The notes under the pieces are model-generated. The model was not told where the DNA came from and did no database searches. It worked only from the letters and a program-made list of their open reading frames with translations. Positions 53,253 through 62,046 of a stretch of 64,000 nucleotides of DNA are shown one piece after another. The number at the start of each line of letters is the position of its first letter. The stretch's first letter is position 1. Source of the stretch: Streptomyces sp. ASQP_92 (GTDB taxonomy: Bacteria; Actinomycetota; Actinomycetes; Streptomycetales; Streptomycetaceae); assembly GCF_025399895.1 (NCBI RefSeq), contig NZ_JAODUA010000002.1, forward strand, positions 124,001 through 188,000. The letters run 5' to 3'. The position numbers and the translations under genes are program-made.

Positions 53253-53935
53253 GGCAGGCGCCAGTCGACCGGCTCGGCGCCCTGCCGCTCGAGAAGTTCG
53301 TTCGTACGGCTGAAGGGGCGCGAGCCGAAGAAGCCGCGGTCGGCCGACATCGGGGAGGGATGCGCGGACTCGATCGCCGGAAGGTCGCCGAGCAGCGGGC
53401 GCAGATTGCGCGCATCCCTGCCCCACAGCACCGACACGAGCGGGGTGCGGCGCGCCACGAGCGCCCGGATGGCCTGTTCGGTGACCTCTTCCCAGCCCTT
53501 GCCCCGGTGGGCGGCGGGCTTGCGGGGCGCCGTCGTCAGCGCCCTGTTGAGCAGCAGCACCCCCTGCCGCGTCCAGGGCGTCAGGTCACCGTTGGACGGC
53601 CTCGGCAGCTCCAGGTCGGAGCCCAGCTCGCGGAAGATGTTCTCCAGGCTGCCGGGCAGCGGCCGCACCTCGGGTGCCACCGAGAACGACAGGCCCACCG
53701 CGTGCCCCGGCGTGGGATACGGGTCCTGGCCGACGATCAGCACCCGCACCTCGTGGAACGGCTGCTGGAAAGCCCGCAGTACGTGCGCTCCCGACGGCAG
53801 GTAGGTGCGACCTGCCGCGATCTCCTGCCTCAGGAAGTCGCCCATCGCGGCGATCCTTCCGGCCACGGGTTCCAGTGCGTCCGCCCAGCCGGGCTCGACG
53901 ATCTCTTTCAACGGTCGTGCTGCCACGGCCGTCAC
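53249..53935 (-). CDS. ung: Uracil-DNA glycosylase
   Basis: A 228-residue family 1 enzyme that excises uracil from DNA. The catalytic-water motif is [18 protein letters not shown] near residue 65, LLLNRALTT near 128 is the uracil-binding Asn region and [19 protein letters not shown] near 195 contains the catalytic His and minor-groove loop. GTG start at 53935. It is followed with a 4-base overlap by the sugar kinase-like gene. Function is secure. Confidence 0.96.
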   Translation of the reverse strand: MTAVAARPLKEIVEPGWADALEPVAGRIAAMGDFLRQEIAAGRTYLPSGAHVLRAFQQPFHEVRVLIVGQDPYPTPGHAVGLSFSVAPEVRPLPGSLENIFRELGSDLELPRPSNGDLTPWTRQGVLLLNRALTTAPRKPAAHRGKGWEEVTEQAIRALVARRTPLVSVLWGRDARNLRPLLGDLPAIESAHPSPMSADRGFFGSRPFSRTNELLERQGAEPVDWRLP

Positions 53936-53971
53936 TCTACTGGCGCACCGCCCACGGCATGTTCGCCCCGG

Positions 53972-55060
53972 TCAACCGATCACCGCCGCCCGCACACAGA
54001 GCACGTCCGGCAGGTGCGAGGCGAGCAGCTGCCAACTGTCGCCGTCGTCGGCGCTCGCGTACACCTCGCCGTTGCGGTTGCCGAAGTAGACCCCCGCCGG
54101 ATCGGCGTCGTCCACGCACAGCGCGTCGCGCAACACCGTGCCGTAGTGGGCTTCCTGGGGAAGGCCCGCGGAGAGCGGCTCCCAGTTCTTGCCCGCGTCC
54201 TCGGTGCGGAAGACGCGGCACTTGTTGTCGGCCGGCACCCGGTCGGAGTCCGCCGTGATCGGGAAGACATAGGCGGTGCCGCCCCGGCGGGGGTGGGTGG
54301 CGGTCGCGAAGCCGAAGGTGGAGGGCAGGCCGGCGCCGATGTCCGTCCACTGCTCGCCCGCGTTGTCGCTGCGGTAGACGCCCCAGTGGTTCTGGAGATA
54401 GAGCCGGTCCGGGTCGGCCGCGTCCTGGGCGACCTTGTGGACGCACTGGCCGAACTCCGGGTTCGGGTCCGGCAGGAAGACCGCGGAGACCCCCTTGTTG
54501 GCGGGCGCCCAGCTCGCCCCGCCGTCCCGGGTGCGGAACACCCCGGCCGTGGAGACGGCGACCGTCAGGGCCTGGCTGTCCCGTGGGTCCGTGACGATGG
54601 TGTGCAGTCCCTCGCCCCCGCCGCCGGGTACCCAGCGCGAGCGCGTCGGATGCTCCCACAGGGGCCGTACGAGCTCGAAGCTCTCGCCGCCGTCCTGCGA
54701 GCGGAACAGCGCGGCCGGTTCCGTGCCCGCGTAGACGACGCCCGGGGCCTCGGCCCCCGCGGGGCGCAGTTGCCACACGCGTTCCAGGGACGTGCCCGTG
54801 AACTCGGGGAACTTCACCGCGGGTTGCTTCGGCTCGACCCAGCTGCGGCCCAGGTCGTCGGAGTGGAAGACGGACGGCCCCCAGTGCGCGCTGTCGCCGC
54901 CCACCAGCAGCCGGGGGGCGGGGGAGTGCCGGGTGTCGATGGCGACGGAGTACACCGCCTGGGCGTTGAAGTGCGGGCCGTCGAAGTCCCAGGCCCCGCC
55001 TCGCCTCCGGCCCAGAAACAGTCCCTTGCGTGTACCCACGGTGAGCAGTACCTCGGTCAT
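53972..55060 (-). CDS. BNR/sialidase-like repeat beta-propeller protein
   Basis: A 362-residue cytoplasmic beta-propeller with repeated Asp-box elements of the form SxDxGxxW: SDDLGRSWVEP, SQDGGESFEL, TRDGGASWAPA, SDNAGEQWTDI, TEDAGKNWEPL and SADDGDSWQLL. It resembles the glycosyl hydrolase-like BNR repeat proteins widely annotated as exo-alpha-sialidase or WD40-like, but has no signal peptide and no sialidase arginine triad is evident. TTTTGGAGGG gives a strong ribosome-binding site at 55060. Function is unknown. Confidence 0.82.
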   Translation of the reverse strand: MTEVLLTVGTRKGLFLGRRRGGAWDFDGPHFNAQAVYSVAIDTRHSPAPRLLVGGDSAHWGPSVFHSDDLGRSWVEPKQPAVKFPEFTGTSLERVWQLRPAGAEAPGVVYAGTEPAALFRSQDGGESFELVRPLWEHPTRSRWVPGGGGEGLHTIVTDPRDSQALTVAVSTAGVFRTRDGGASWAPANKGVSAVFLPDPNPEFGQCVHKVAQDAADPDRLYLQNHWGVYRSDNAGEQWTDIGAGLPSTFGFATATHPRRGGTAYVFPITADSDRVPADNKCRVFRTEDAGKNWEPLSAGLPQEAHYGTVLRDALCVDDADPAGVYFGNRNGEVYASADDGDSWQLLASHLPDVLCVRAAVIG

Positions 55061-55150
55061 GCCGGTCCCTCCAAAACGCCGTTGTTCCGGATAGGGGCCA
55101 GTGTGCACCCGGCCACTGACAATGGCGTCCAGGGTCGGGGAATTGGCAGG

Positions 55151-55771
55151 TCAGAGCGGTTTCGTCGCGGGTTGGGTCAGCGCTTGGAGCAGATGCGGCA
55201 GAAAGCGCTCGGCGAGCGCCGCGGGCTCCAGCGCCCCGGGCTCGACGTAACTCTGTCCGAGCGCCCCTTCACGCAGGGCGACCACGACCCGCACCAGATC
55301 GGTCAGCTCTGCGCGCGGCTCCAGGCCGGCCCGCGTCAGGAGGGCGCCGAGCAGGGCCGCCGCCTCCTCGCGCAGCCGGGCGTCGTGGTCGGCGAGCCGG
55401 GCGGCCGCCCCCGGGTTGCGGATCGCGTACAGGGTGAACTCGGTGGTCACCAGGAACCAGGTGCGTTCGTCGGGCTCGATGTGTGCGAGCAGCGCCGCGA
55501 TCCGCTCCGGCGACAGGTCGCGGTCCTCGGTCCGCGCGGCGAGCTGGGTGATCCGTTCCAGCTCGCGGGCGGCGTGTGCGTCGAACAGGGCGAAGAACAG
55601 CTCCTCCTTGGAGGAGAAGTTGGAGTAGAAGGCGCCGCGCGTATATCCGGCGCGTCGGCAGATGTCCTCGATCCGGGCCGCCCCGAACCCGGACTCCGCG
55701 AACACCTCCAGCGCGGCGTCGAGCAACCGGGCCAGCGTCCGTGGCCGCCGCTTCGTCGTTCCCTTGGGCAC
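55151..55771 (-). CDS. TetR family transcriptional regulator
   Basis: A 206-residue regulator: N-terminal helix-turn-helix RLLDAALEVFAESGFGAARIEDICRRAGYTRGAFYSNFSSKEELFFALF (about residues 13-61) and a variable ligand domain. The GTG at 55771 has GGGAG upstream. It diverges from a class II aldolase-type gene; a perfect palindrome lies between them, 57-80 bases before its own start. It most likely represses itself and the aldolase gene. Confidence 0.92.
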   Translation of the reverse strand: MPKGTTKRRPRTLARLLDAALEVFAESGFGAARIEDICRRAGYTRGAFYSNFSSKEELFFALFDAHAARELERITQLAARTEDRDLSPERIAALLAHIEPDERTWFLVTTEFTLYAIRNPGAAARLADHDARLREEAAALLGALLTRAGLEPRAELTDLVRVVVALREGALGQSYVEPGALEPAALAERFLPHLLQALTQPATKPL

Positions 55772-55827
55772 TGCTCGCTCCCGGACCCTTGACAGCGCGT
55801 GGGCGCTCGGAAAGCATCCAAGCGCGT

Positions 55828-55851
55828 ATCGGATACGTGAATGTATCCGAT
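55828..55851. promoter_or_regulatory. Perfect TetR-type operator
   Basis: ATCGGATAC, 6 bases, GTATCCGAT: a perfect 9-bp dyad in the divergent promoter region between the TetR and aldolase-type genes. Confidence 0.8.
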
Positions 55852-55909
55852 GATGGCTCCCGGCGGCCCGTCCGGGCGAGTCCGGCAACTCCCATCAGGA
55901 GGAACCCTC

Positions 55910-56734
55910 ATGACCGACTTCGTCACGGCTGCGGCCCCCGCCGAGGTGCTGGCGGACGCGGCGGGACCCCTGCCCGACGGGGTGACCGTGCCCATGCCGC
56001 CCACCTTCGAGGACGTGGCGCAGGAGCGGCGCCACCGCAAGGAGCAACTCGCCGCGGGCTTCCGCCTGTTCGGGCGCTTCGGCTTCTCCGAGGGCGTGGC
56101 CGGACACATCACCGTCCGGGACCCGGAGCACCCGGACCGGTTCTGGGTGAACCCGTTCGGCATGAGCTTCGGCCGGATCACGGCGTCCGACCTGATCCTG
56201 GTCGACCACGAGGGCAACCTGCTGCACGGCGCCCGCCCGGTGAACCGGGCGGCGTTCCTCATTCACGGCGCCGTCCACCGGGCGCGTCCCGACGCGGTGG
56301 CCGCCGCCCACTCGCACTCCTTGCACGGCAAGGCGTTCTCGTCCCTGGGGATCCCCCTCGACCCGATCACCCAGGACGCCTGCGCTTTCTTCGAGGACCA
56401 CGGCCTCTACAGCGACTACCGGGGCGTCGTCAGTGACGCGGAGGAGGGCAGGCGGATCGCGGCGGCGCTCGGCGCCTACAAGGCGGTGATCCTCCAGAAC
56501 CACGGGCTGCTGACCGTCGGCCACTCGGTCGCCGAGGCGGTGTGGTGGTTCATCACGATGGAGCGCTCCTGCCAGGCCCAGCTCCTGGCCATGGCCGCCG
56601 GCACCCCGCGTCACATCGACCGCGAGACCGCACTGCACACCCGAAGCCAGCTCGGCGGCCACTTCGCGGGCTGGTTCCAGGCCCAGCCGCTCTACGAGCA
56701 GATCGCCCACTCCGACCCGGACCACGTCAACTAG
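55910..56734 (+). CDS. Class II aldolase/adducin family protein
   Basis: A 274-residue zinc-dependent aldolase-fold protein. FGFSEGVAGHITVRDPEHPDRFWVNPFG near residue 58 and HSHSLHGKAFSSLG near 144 (the His pair) with QNHGLLTVGHSVAEAVWWF near 195 (third His) form the metal site. Strong AGGAGG precedes the ATG at 55910. Relatives include fuculose-phosphate aldolase and several decarboxylase-like or demethoxylase-like enzymes, so the reaction is uncertain. Control by the adjacent TetR protein is likely. Confidence 0.88.
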   Translation: MTDFVTAAAPAEVLADAAGPLPDGVTVPMPPTFEDVAQERRHRKEQLAAGFRLFGRFGFSEGVAGHITVRDPEHPDRFWVNPFGMSFGRITASDLILVDHEGNLLHGARPVNRAAFLIHGAVHRARPDAVAAAHSHSLHGKAFSSLGIPLDPITQDACAFFEDHGLYSDYRGVVSDAEEGRRIAAALGAYKAVILQNHGLLTVGHSVAEAVWWFITMERSCQAQLLAMAAGTPRHIDRETALHTRSQLGGHFAGWFQAQPLYEQIAHSDPDHVN

Positions 56735-56794
56735 CCTGCCAGGCAAGGCAGTTGCAGGTTCCCCGAGACCGCCGCCGGGCCGGGCGCCGCGTGC

Positions 56795-57886
56795 TCAGAC
56801 CGAGCGGTGGTACTGGTCGGGCACCCGCACCTCGGCGCCGAGTTCGCGGGCGGCCCGGCGGGCCCAGGAGGGGTCGCGCAGGAGTTCGCGGCCCAGCAGG
56901 ATCGCGTCCGCCTCGCCGTTGGCGAGGATCTTCTCCGCCTGCCCGGGCTCGGTGATCAGGCCGACCGCCGAGACCGCGAGCGGGCTCTCGCGGTGGACGC
57001 GCTCGGCGAACGGCACCTGGTAGCCGGGCCCGACCGGGATGCGGACGCCCGAGGCGTTGCCACCGCTCGACACGTCGAGGAGGTCGACGCCGTGCTCCTT
57101 GAGCAGCGCCGCCAGGCGCACCGTGTCGTCCGGTGTCCAGCCGCCCTCCTCCAGCCAGTCGGTGGCCGAGACGCGGAAGAGGAGCGGCAGCTCCTCGGGC
57201 CACACCGCCCTTACGGCGTCGGTGACTTCGAGCGCGAAGCGGATGCGGTTCTCGAACGAGCCGCCGTACCGGTCGGTGCGCCGGTTGGAGTGCGGGGAGA
57301 GGAACTGGCCGATCAGGTAGCCGTGCGCGCCATGGATCTCGACGACCTTGAAGCCGGCGTCCAGGGCCCTGCGGGCCGCGGCCGCGAACTCGCCCACGAT
57401 GTCCTGGATCTGATCAACCGTCAGCTCTGTGGGGACCGTGTGGTGCTCGTCCCAGGCCACCGGGCTCGGGCCCACCGGCTGCCAGCCCTCCTCGCTGTGC
57501 GGCGCCAGCGGGGCGCCTCCGCGCCAGGGGCGGTCCGTGGAGGCCTTGCGCCCGGCGTGCGCGATCTGGATGCCGGGCACCGTGCCCTGGCTCTCCAGGA
57601 ACGCGGTGATCCGGCGCAGCGCGGTGACCTGGGTGTCGTTCCAGATGCCGAGGTCCGCCGGGGAGATGCGGCCCTCGGGGCTGACGGCCGTGGCCTCCAC
57701 CAGGATCAGACCCGTGCCGCCGACGGCGCGGGCGGCGTAGTGGGCGAAGTGCCAGTCGTCGGCCACGCCCGCGTTCGGCCCGAAGGCCTCGGCCGAGTAC
57801 TGGCACATCGGAGCCATCCAGACCCGGTTCGGGACGGTCAGGGAGCGCAGGGTGAGGGGTTCGAAGAGGGCACTCGCAGCAGCCAC
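56795..57886 (-). CDS. NADH:flavin oxidoreductase, old yellow enzyme (YqjM-like)
   Basis: A 363-residue FMN-containing ene-reductase. Family sequences are PNRVWMAPMCQYSAEAFGPN near residue 20 (with the redox-tuning Cys of YqjM-type enzymes), GIQIAHAGRKAST near 103, EIHGAHGYLIGQFLSPHSNRRTDRYGGSFENRIRF near 175, and AVGLITEPGQAEKILANGEADAILLGRELLRDP at the FMN phosphate site. GTG start at 57886 with TGGAG upstream. It diverges from an ArsR-type gene, with two matched operators between them. Confidence 0.93.
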   Translation of the reverse strand: MAAASALFEPLTLRSLTVPNRVWMAPMCQYSAEAFGPNAGVADDWHFAHYAARAVGGTGLILVEATAVSPEGRISPADLGIWNDTQVTALRRITAFLESQGTVPGIQIAHAGRKASTDRPWRGGAPLAPHSEEGWQPVGPSPVAWDEHHTVPTELTVDQIQDIVGEFAAAARRALDAGFKVVEIHGAHGYLIGQFLSPHSNRRTDRYGGSFENRIRFALEVTDAVRAVWPEELPLLFRVSATDWLEEGGWTPDDTVRLAALLKEHGVDLLDVSSGGNASGVRIPVGPGYQVPFAERVHRESPLAVSAVGLITEPGQAEKILANGEADAILLGRELLRDPSWARRAARELGAEVRVPDQYHRSV

Positions 57887-57941
57887 GGCATACTCCAGTC
57901 GAAACGGCCCGGGGCACCGGTGCGGTGCCGGGATCGCTTCG

Positions 57942-57991
57942 TACGATAACTCTCGTAGTACGGGAGATGTCAAACTACGACGGTCCTCGTA
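57942..57991. promoter_or_regulatory. Two TACGA-N6-TCGTA operators and OYE promoter
   Basis: TACGA-TAACTC-TCGTA at 57942-57957 and TACGA-CGGTCC-TCGTA at 57976-57991 are identical half-sites with identical spacing, 34 bases apart. On the minus strand TTGACA (57973-57968) and TTATCG (57949-57944) lie 18 bases apart as a promoter for the OYE gene, with the first operator over the -10 box. Confidence 0.8.
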
Positions 57992-57993
57992 CA

Positions 57994-58356
57994 ATGAGCG
58001 GCGTGACCACCGCGACGAACACCCGTGAACTCGCCCACCCGGCGCGCGACGAGATCCGCCTGGAAGGCATCCTGCACGCGCTCTCGGACCCCATGCGGAT
58101 GCGGGTCGTGCGGGCGCTCGCCACCACCGAGGGCGAGCTCTCCTGCTCGTACTTCGTGCTGCCCGTCACCAAGTCGACGACCACCCACCACTTCCGCGTG
58201 CTGCGCGAGAGCGGGGTGATCCGCCAGGTCTACCGGGGCACCGCCAAGATGAACGGCCTGCGCCGCGACGACCTCGACGCCCTGTTCCCCGGACTGCTCG
58301 ACAGCGTTCTGGACGCGGCGGCCCGGCAGGCGGAGCGCCTCGGCGACGGCGCCTGA
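57994..58356 (+). CDS. ArsR-type winged-helix transcriptional regulator
   Basis: A regulator of about 120 residues: GILHALSDPMRMRVVRALATTEGELSCS, then TKSTTTHHFRVLRESGVIRQVYRGTAKMNGLR as recognition helix and wing. Streptomyces often pair this type with a YqjM-like reductase gene, as here. The start is not fixed: ATG at 57967 would place an operator inside the coding part, ATG at 57994 follows it directly, and GTG at 58003 lies 7 bases after a TACAAT that could be a -10 box. It probably represses itself and the OYE gene in response to an electrophile or oxidant. Confidence 0.88.
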   Translation: MSGVTTATNTRELAHPARDEIRLEGILHALSDPMRMRVVRALATTEGELSCSYFVLPVTKSTTTHHFRVLRESGVIRQVYRGTAKMNGLRRDDLDALFPGLLDSVLDAAARQAERLGDGA

Positions 58357-58368
58357 GGGCGGTACGGC

Positions 58369-59715
58369 TCAGCCCGCGTCGCCCGAGGCCGAGAGCAGTC
58401 CGTCCCAGTCGGGGATCTTCACCGAGCCGCGGCCCAGTGACCGGCCGAGCTCGGCCTCCGCCCGCTCGATCGCCAGCCAGCCGCGCCAGGTCACCGGGCG
58501 CAGCCCCAACTCCCGCAGGGCGTCCAGGGGTTCGGCCGGAACCGTCCGCCCGGCCAGGCGCGGCGCGTCCGCGAGGAGCGAGCTCACCGTCTCCTTCGCG
58601 CAGGGCCGGTTGGTGCCGATGACGCCCGTGGGGCCGCGCTTGATCCAGCCCGCCACGTACTCGCCCGGCGACGGGACGCCCGCGCGCCGCACCCTTCCCG
58701 CCGTGTGCGGCACGGTCCCGGTCGCCGGATCGAACGGGAGGCCCAGCGGAGGCACCCCGAGGTAGCCGACGGCCCGCAGCACCAGGTGCGCCTCGATGTC
58801 CTCGTACGTTCCGGTGCCGAGCACCCCGCCGCCGCCGTCCGGCGTCGTCCGCTCGAAGCGGACCGCGCCCACCCTGCCGTCCCGCTCCAGGATCTCCACC
58901 GGCCGCAGATAGAACCGCAGGTGCAGCCGCCGCGCACCGGGCCGCTCCGCGCGCCCCACCCAGCCGCGCATCACCTCCACATTGCGCCGCACCGGCCCCG
59001 GCAGCCCGGCCGGGTCGACGAAGTCGGGGTCCCGGGCCAGCTCGTCCACGCGCACCGTGACATCGGCGCCGGGCAGGGCGCCCAGCTCGCGCAGCTCCTT
59101 GGTGGTGAAGCGGGCCTGGGAAGGGCCGCGCCGGGCCGCCATGTGCACCTCGCGCACCCGGCTGACGGCGAGCGCGCCGAGCGCGGACTGCGGAACGTCG
59201 GTGGACCGCAGCTCGTCCGCGCCGCGCGCCAGCATGCGGGCCACGTCCACCGCCACATTGCCCGCGCCGATCACCACGGCCGAACGGGCGCCCAGCACAA
59301 AGCCACCCGGGTCGCTGTCGGGGTGCGCGCTGTACCAGGAGACGAACTCGGTCGCGGAGAAACTGCCCGGCAGCTCCTCGCCCGGGATCCCCAGATGCCG
59401 GTCGGACTTGGCGCCGACGCAGTACACCACCGCGTGGTAGAGCCGCAGCAGCAGCTCCGGCGAAACGCCGCCCGGGCCGACCTCGACATGTCCGAGGAAG
59501 CGGACCCGGTCGTCCTCCAGCACCGTACGGAGGTTGTTCTGGAGCGACTTGATCTTCTCGTGGTCCGGGGCGACCCCGTAGCGGACCAGGCCGTACGGGC
59601 ACGGCAGCCGGTCCAGGACGTCCACCCGGACCTCCGTCACCGCGCTCTGTTCCACCAGACTCTGGGCGGTGTAGACACCGCTCGGTCCGGATCCGACGAC
59701 GGCGATGCGCAGCAT
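58369..59715 (-). CDS. Ferredoxin/adrenodoxin-NADP reductase-like flavoprotein (FprA type)
   Basis: A 448-residue FAD enzyme that passes electrons between NADP(H) and ferredoxin. FAD motif MLRIAVVGSGPSGVYTAQSL at the start, PYGLVRYGVAPDHEKIKSLQN near residue 40, the NADP motif SAVVIGAGNVAVDVARMLAR near 145, RRGPSQARFTTKELREL near 190 and GWIKRGPTGVIGTNRPCAKETV near 355 are the adrenodoxin-reductase/FprA signatures. It stands alone; it may serve a cytochrome P450 encoded elsewhere. Confidence 0.94.
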   Translation of the reverse strand: MLRIAVVGSGPSGVYTAQSLVEQSAVTEVRVDVLDRLPCPYGLVRYGVAPDHEKIKSLQNNLRTVLEDDRVRFLGHVEVGPGGVSPELLLRLYHAVVYCVGAKSDRHLGIPGEELPGSFSATEFVSWYSAHPDSDPGGFVLGARSAVVIGAGNVAVDVARMLARGADELRSTDVPQSALGALAVSRVREVHMAARRGPSQARFTTKELRELGALPGADVTVRVDELARDPDFVDPAGLPGPVRRNVEVMRGWVGRAERPGARRLHLRFYLRPVEILERDGRVGAVRFERTTPDGGGGVLGTGTYEDIEAHLVLRAVGYLGVPPLGLPFDPATGTVPHTAGRVRRAGVPSPGEYVAGWIKRGPTGVIGTNRPCAKETVSSLLADAPRLAGRTVPAEPLDALRELGLRPVTWRGWLAIERAEAELGRSLGRGSVKIPDWDGLLSASGDAG

Positions 59716-59854
59716 GGCGGGTGCTCCTCGGGAGAGAGAACCGCGGAAACCGCAGGGCCTTCAGGATGGCACCGCCGTGCGTGCCGCGGATAGACGTGCG
59801 CCGCCGGTCAGGCGACGGGCACCACCTTCGCCGGACCGGGGAGGGGCGCGGCGC

Positions 59855-60457
59855 TCACGGGACCGGAACCGGCGGAACGCCCAGCTCCCAGTCGAGCCCG
59901 TACCGCTGGAACAGCTCGGCCCGCAGCTGCACCGCGTCCATCGGGGCGCCCGGCAGCAGCGCGGCGAAGACCGCGCCCATCAGATTGGCCCGCAGCAGCG
60001 GGTACTCGGTGTCCACGTCCCGGGCGCCGTACCGCTCGACGGTGTCCCGCAGCAGGGCCGCGAGGCGCTGCTGCTCCGGGCACCGCACGAAGCCCTGGGC
60101 CTGGAGGATCCCCGCCATGTGGGCCCGCATGAGGACCGGCTGCTCATGGGTGAGGCCGAGGATCGCGTCGATCGCCCGGGCCAGGCGCTCGCGCCCGTCG
60201 GAGGGTCGGGGCTCCCGCTCCAGGCCCTCCTCCAGGGTCAGGTGCATCAGCCGGTGCACCGCGGACTGGAGCAGTTGGCGCTTGCCCGGGAAGTAGTACG
60301 ACACCAGGCCGCGGGCCGAGCCCGCGCGGTCCGCGATGTCGGCGAGGGTCGTCGCCTCGTAGCCGCGTTCCGCCACCAGCTCCACAGTGGCCTGCAGCAG
60401 CCGCTCGCGAGAACGTCTGCGCAATTCTTCATTGACCGATGCGCTGCGCGGGGACAT
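59855..60457 (-). CDS. TetR family transcriptional regulator
   Basis: A 200-residue regulator with a helix-turn-helix at LLQATVELVAERGYEATTLADIADRAGSARGLVSYYFPGKRQLLQSAV (about residues 20-67). Upstream of its start lies a compact palindrome TGGCTC-T-GAGCCA next to an AATATA (TATATT on the minus strand), so it probably represses itself. Neighbouring genes (FprA-type reductase after it, HAD hydrolase before it) share the strand, but no obvious target is coupled to it. Confidence 0.9.
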   Translation of the reverse strand: MSPRSASVNEELRRRSRERLLQATVELVAERGYEATTLADIADRAGSARGLVSYYFPGKRQLLQSAVHRLMHLTLEEGLEREPRPSDGRERLARAIDAILGLTHEQPVLMRAHMAGILQAQGFVRCPEQQRLAALLRDTVERYGARDVDTEYPLLRANLMGAVFAALLPGAPMDAVQLRAELFQRYGLDWELGVPPVPVP

Positions 60458-60477
60458 GCTGTAACTCCTGCGTTGAC

Positions 60478-60495
60478 TGGCTCTGAGCCAATATA
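60478..60495 (-). promoter_or_regulatory. Autoregulatory operator and -10 box of the TetR gene
   Basis: TGGCTC-T-GAGCCA at 60478-60490 directly follows TATATT (60495-60490, minus strand), placing the palindrome at the transcription start, 20-30 bases before the TetR ATG. Confidence 0.6.
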
Positions 60496-60616
60496 CTCAG
60501 GCTGTCGCAGGGCGGTACCCCTTCGCCGGGGACCGACCTGGGCGCGGGCTGCTCGTTCGGGGTGACGCGGGGGATCACCCCGGACGGGTGGCCCCTCTTT
60601 CGCCCTTCTTCCGCCC

Positions 60617-61321
60617 TCAGCGGTCCTCTCCGGCCAGCGCGAGCACCGCGAGCAAGGCGTCCGGCCGCTCGTCCGCCGGCAGATGGTCCACGAAGTGCAC
60701 CGCACAGCCGAGGGCCGCCGCGCCGCCGTCCGCCCGCCGGTCGTCGCCCACCATCAAGACCTCGGCCGGCTCCAGGCCGATCGCCTCGCACGCCGCCCGG
60801 AACAGACGCTCGCCGGGCTTTTGCACCCCGTGCTCGAAGGACAGCAGATACGCGTCGACGAAGTCGTCCAGGCCGTGCGCACGGAAGACCGGCCGCAGGT
60901 CCCAGCCGATGTTGCTCACCACGCCGACCTTGACGCCCCGCTCCCGCAGGGAGGCGAGCACCGGCTTGGTGTCGGGGTAGGGCCGCCAGGCCTCCGGGGT
61001 CATGTGGCGGTCGTAGAGCAGGTCGTACAGGCGCGGATCGGGCAGCTCCACCTCGCGGGCAAGGCCCGTGTACGTCCGGCGGTGGCGCTCGCCGTCCTTG
61101 TCCCGCACGCCCCACAACTCCGTGAGATGCGCGGGGATCCGCAGCGGGTTGGCGCCGCCGGGCAGGGCGCCGGCTTCCTCCAACTCCCGTGCGCAGCGCG
61201 CGAATTCATCGGCGGGCAGCGTGATCCCGCAGTCTTCGAGCACGGCGGACAGCCAGTCACCCACCGGCTCGACGCGAAAGAGAGTGCCGGAGAAGTCGAA
61301 GAGAACGCCCTTGATCGTCAT
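60617..61321 (-). CDS. HAD family hydrolase
   Basis: A 234-residue haloacid dehalogenase-superfamily protein. Motif I is FDFSGTLF near residue 8: the nucleophile Asp is present but the usual second Asp (acid/base) is Ser. Motif II is VVSNIGWDL near 137, the Lys is in QKPGERLF near 167 and motif IV is LMVGDDRRADGGAA near 190. The helical cap lies between motifs I and II. With Ser at the acid/base position, phosphatase activity may be altered. It is adjacent to the PAP2 gene (19 bases), possibly cotranscribed. Confidence 0.88.
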   Translation of the reverse strand: MTIKGVLFDFSGTLFRVEPVGDWLSAVLEDCGITLPADEFARCARELEEAGALPGGANPLRIPAHLTELWGVRDKDGERHRRTYTGLAREVELPDPRLYDLLYDRHMTPEAWRPYPDTKPVLASLRERGVKVGVVSNIGWDLRPVFRAHGLDDFVDAYLLSFEHGVQKPGERLFRAACEAIGLEPAEVLMVGDDRRADGGAAALGCAVHFVDHLPADERPDALLAVLALAGEDR

Positions 61322-61340
61322 GCCCGTGATCCTCGCGTGC

Positions 61341-62012
61341 TCAACGGGCCCGGTTCAAGGCCCAGCGGCGATGGGCCGCCGCGCTCAGCGTCACGATCGC
61401 CACGCCCAGCAGCCAGCCGCCCAGCACGTCCGTGAACCAGTGCACGCCCAGGAACAGCCGGGTGAACCCCACACCCAGCGCGGACACCACCCCCACCACC
61501 AGGACGGTCCCGCGCACCGCGCGCCCCGCCCCGTGCAGCGAGAGCAGCCACACGATCAGCCCGAAGGCGACCGTCGCGGTCAGCGCGTGGCCGGAGGGGA
61601 ACGCGGCGAAACCGGCGGAGTCCACCGGGTCGGGCCAGCGCGGCCGGTCCCGGCCCACGGCCGCCTTCATCCCCTGCTGCACCAATGTGCCGAGGGCGCT
61701 GGTCGCCGCGACCCACAACGGCAGCAGCCGCTCGCCGCGCCGCAGCAGCACGGCCACGACCACCGCGAGCAGGGCGCGCATCGCCCAGGGGTCCCACACC
61801 CAGTCGCTCAGGATCCGCTGGGCGTGGGTGAGGCCGGGGTCGGCGACCGCCCGGCGGTGCAGCCCCTGCGCGATCGCCCGGTCAAGGGACGTCAGCGGGG
61901 ACCACTGCGCCACCACCAGAGCGAGCAGCACCGCGGCGAGCGCGAGGCAGAGGAGACCGGCGCGCAGGGGCGCGGCCGGGCGGGAACGGGCCTCGGGGGC
62001 GGTGAGCAGCAT
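61341..62012 (-). CDS. PAP2 superfamily membrane phosphatase
   Basis: A 223-residue membrane protein with five or six hydrophobic helices. The three phosphatase motifs are in place: KAAVGRDRPRW near residue 118, FPSGHALT near 142 and GFTRLFLGVHWFTDVLGGW near 185, containing the catalytic His pair and Arg. Such enzymes dephosphorylate phosphatidate, polyprenyl pyrophosphate or similar lipids outside the membrane. It lies between the M56 peptidase and HAD genes on the same strand. Confidence 0.93.
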   Translation of the reverse strand: MLLTAPEARSRPAAPLRAGLLCLALAAVLLALVVAQWSPLTSLDRAIAQGLHRRAVADPGLTHAQRILSDWVWDPWAMRALLAVVVAVLLRRGERLLPLWVAATSALGTLVQQGMKAAVGRDRPRWPDPVDSAGFAAFPSGHALTATVAFGLIVWLLSLHGAGRAVRGTVLVVGVVSALGVGFTRLFLGVHWFTDVLGGWLLGVAIVTLSAAAHRRWALNRAR

Positions 62013-62046
62013 GGGAATGATCCAAGCCGATCGGGGCGGGCCCCGG

